From: Thermodesulfobacteriota bacterium
GTDB taxonomy: Bacteria > Desulfobacterota_D > UBA1144 > Nemesobacterales > UBA2774
Assembly: GCA_021604765.1 (NCBI GenBank)
Contig: BQJP01000015.1
Location: 1 to 61,626 of the forward strand
Direction: 5' to 3'
Length of the DNA stretch: 61,626 bases
In this document: piece after piece, positions 61,503 to 61,626 of the stretch
Numbering within the stretch: the stretch's first letter is position 1
How the letters are laid out: the number at the start of each line of letters is the position of its first letter
Notes under the pieces: model-generated
Database searches by the model: none
The model's input: the letters and a program-made list of their open reading frames with translations, nothing else
Told to the model about the DNA's origin: nothing
Made by a program: the position numbers and the translations under genes

Positions 61503-61626
61503 CCCAGGTATTAATCCCTATTATTGGTATTTTTAGTCTTAATGCGAAGGCTATCTCTGATAATGTACCGTAGCTGCCTCCTATTGCAATTATAGCGTCA
61601 CTGGATCTGGCAACAATAATATTTCT
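61420..61626 (-). CDS. SLOG/TIGR00725-type Rossmann protein (5' partial)
   Basis: The frame runs off the right edge, so only the C-terminal 68 residues are present. It reads NIIVARSSDAIIAIGGSYGTLSEIA-type sequence (in runs of fewer than 20) and INTWDVSP, which match the TIGR00725 family (a Rossmann-fold nucleotide-binding family near LOG and DprA). The GG-x-GT loop is present. The last 83 bases overlap the M23 gene in another frame. Function of the family unknown. Confidence 0.7.
   Translation of the reverse strand, partial: RNIIVARSSDAIIAIGGSYGTLSEIAFALRLKIPIIGINTWDVSPDIKKVESPEMAVRLAIESINSNS

Noticed and set aside
1-61626. CRISPR array, IS element, prophage or integrase
   Set aside because: No spaced direct repeats of array type, no transposase or recombinase motif, and no tRNA-flanked att-like duplication next to the single tRNA were seen.

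Overview
The window is AT-rich bacterial chromosome with tightly packed genes and no intergenic gap above about 210 bases. It holds no IS element, prophage, integrase or CRISPR array. The cell envelope is Gram-negative in type: many lipobox lipoproteins, a MepA murein endopeptidase, a LysM-M23 peptidase, a PqiA-like protein and a periplasmic c-type cytochrome. Menaquinone is made by the futalosine route (UbiA/UbiX/UbiD-like enzymes plus MqnE). The mix suits a delta-proteobacterium-like or Dadabacteria-like free-living organism. That placement is a guess from gene content; no phylogenetic marker was tested.

Layout. 1-4745: the 3' end of a flavin disulfide oxidoreductase, then an AllH-family protein, an MSMEG_0565-type glycosyltransferase, an OsmC protein, a strikingly shortened FdrA-like protein and a ferritin-like protein. 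4807-7061: a cysteine-synthase-like gene and a type III PLP decarboxylase. 7098-11897 (minus): a periplasmic binding protein, a Cache domain fused to a pentameric ligand-gated ion channel, an acetyltransferase, a methyltransferase and a 29-residue membrane peptide. 12102-19431: core genes (ychF, pyrD, a Cj0069-family ATP-grasp protein, argJ, recO, mgtE). 19529-23899: late menaquinone synthesis. 23914-25598: an ABC-2 exporter. 25802-36523: small secreted proteins, a DksA-like protein, a split transketolase, an MprF-type aminoacyltransferase domain, a VWA protein with six 88-residue repeats, and a sodium/solute symporter. 36642-43307: two small regulatory modules (TetR with AhpD-like, and ArsR with SRPBCC and DUF1579), each with readable operator repeats, plus VanZ, a beta-CASP nuclease and mepA. 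43427-49528: tandem S13 lipoprotein peptidases and membrane proteins. 49639-61626: rarA, gloA, the conserved tRNA-Ser / SRP RNA / dnaX / ybaB / recR block, cytochrome c, Nudix, trmB, aroB, a lipid kinase, apt and an M23 peptidase.

The most interesting system is the two-gene sensor-channel at 8554-11897. A secreted amino-acid-type binding protein is encoded 5 bases before a protein that joins an extracytoplasmic dCache sensor to a complete GLIC-like channel (beta-sandwich extracellular domain with the Pro-loop and four membrane helices). Cache and PBP-I associations of prokaryotic channels are known from earlier surveys, so the idea is not wholly new, but this pairing and its operon partners deserve study. 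Second is a 150-residue protein that keeps only the two ends of FdrA and sits near an AllH homologue. Third are the twin operators with an apparently leaderless ArsR-type gene.
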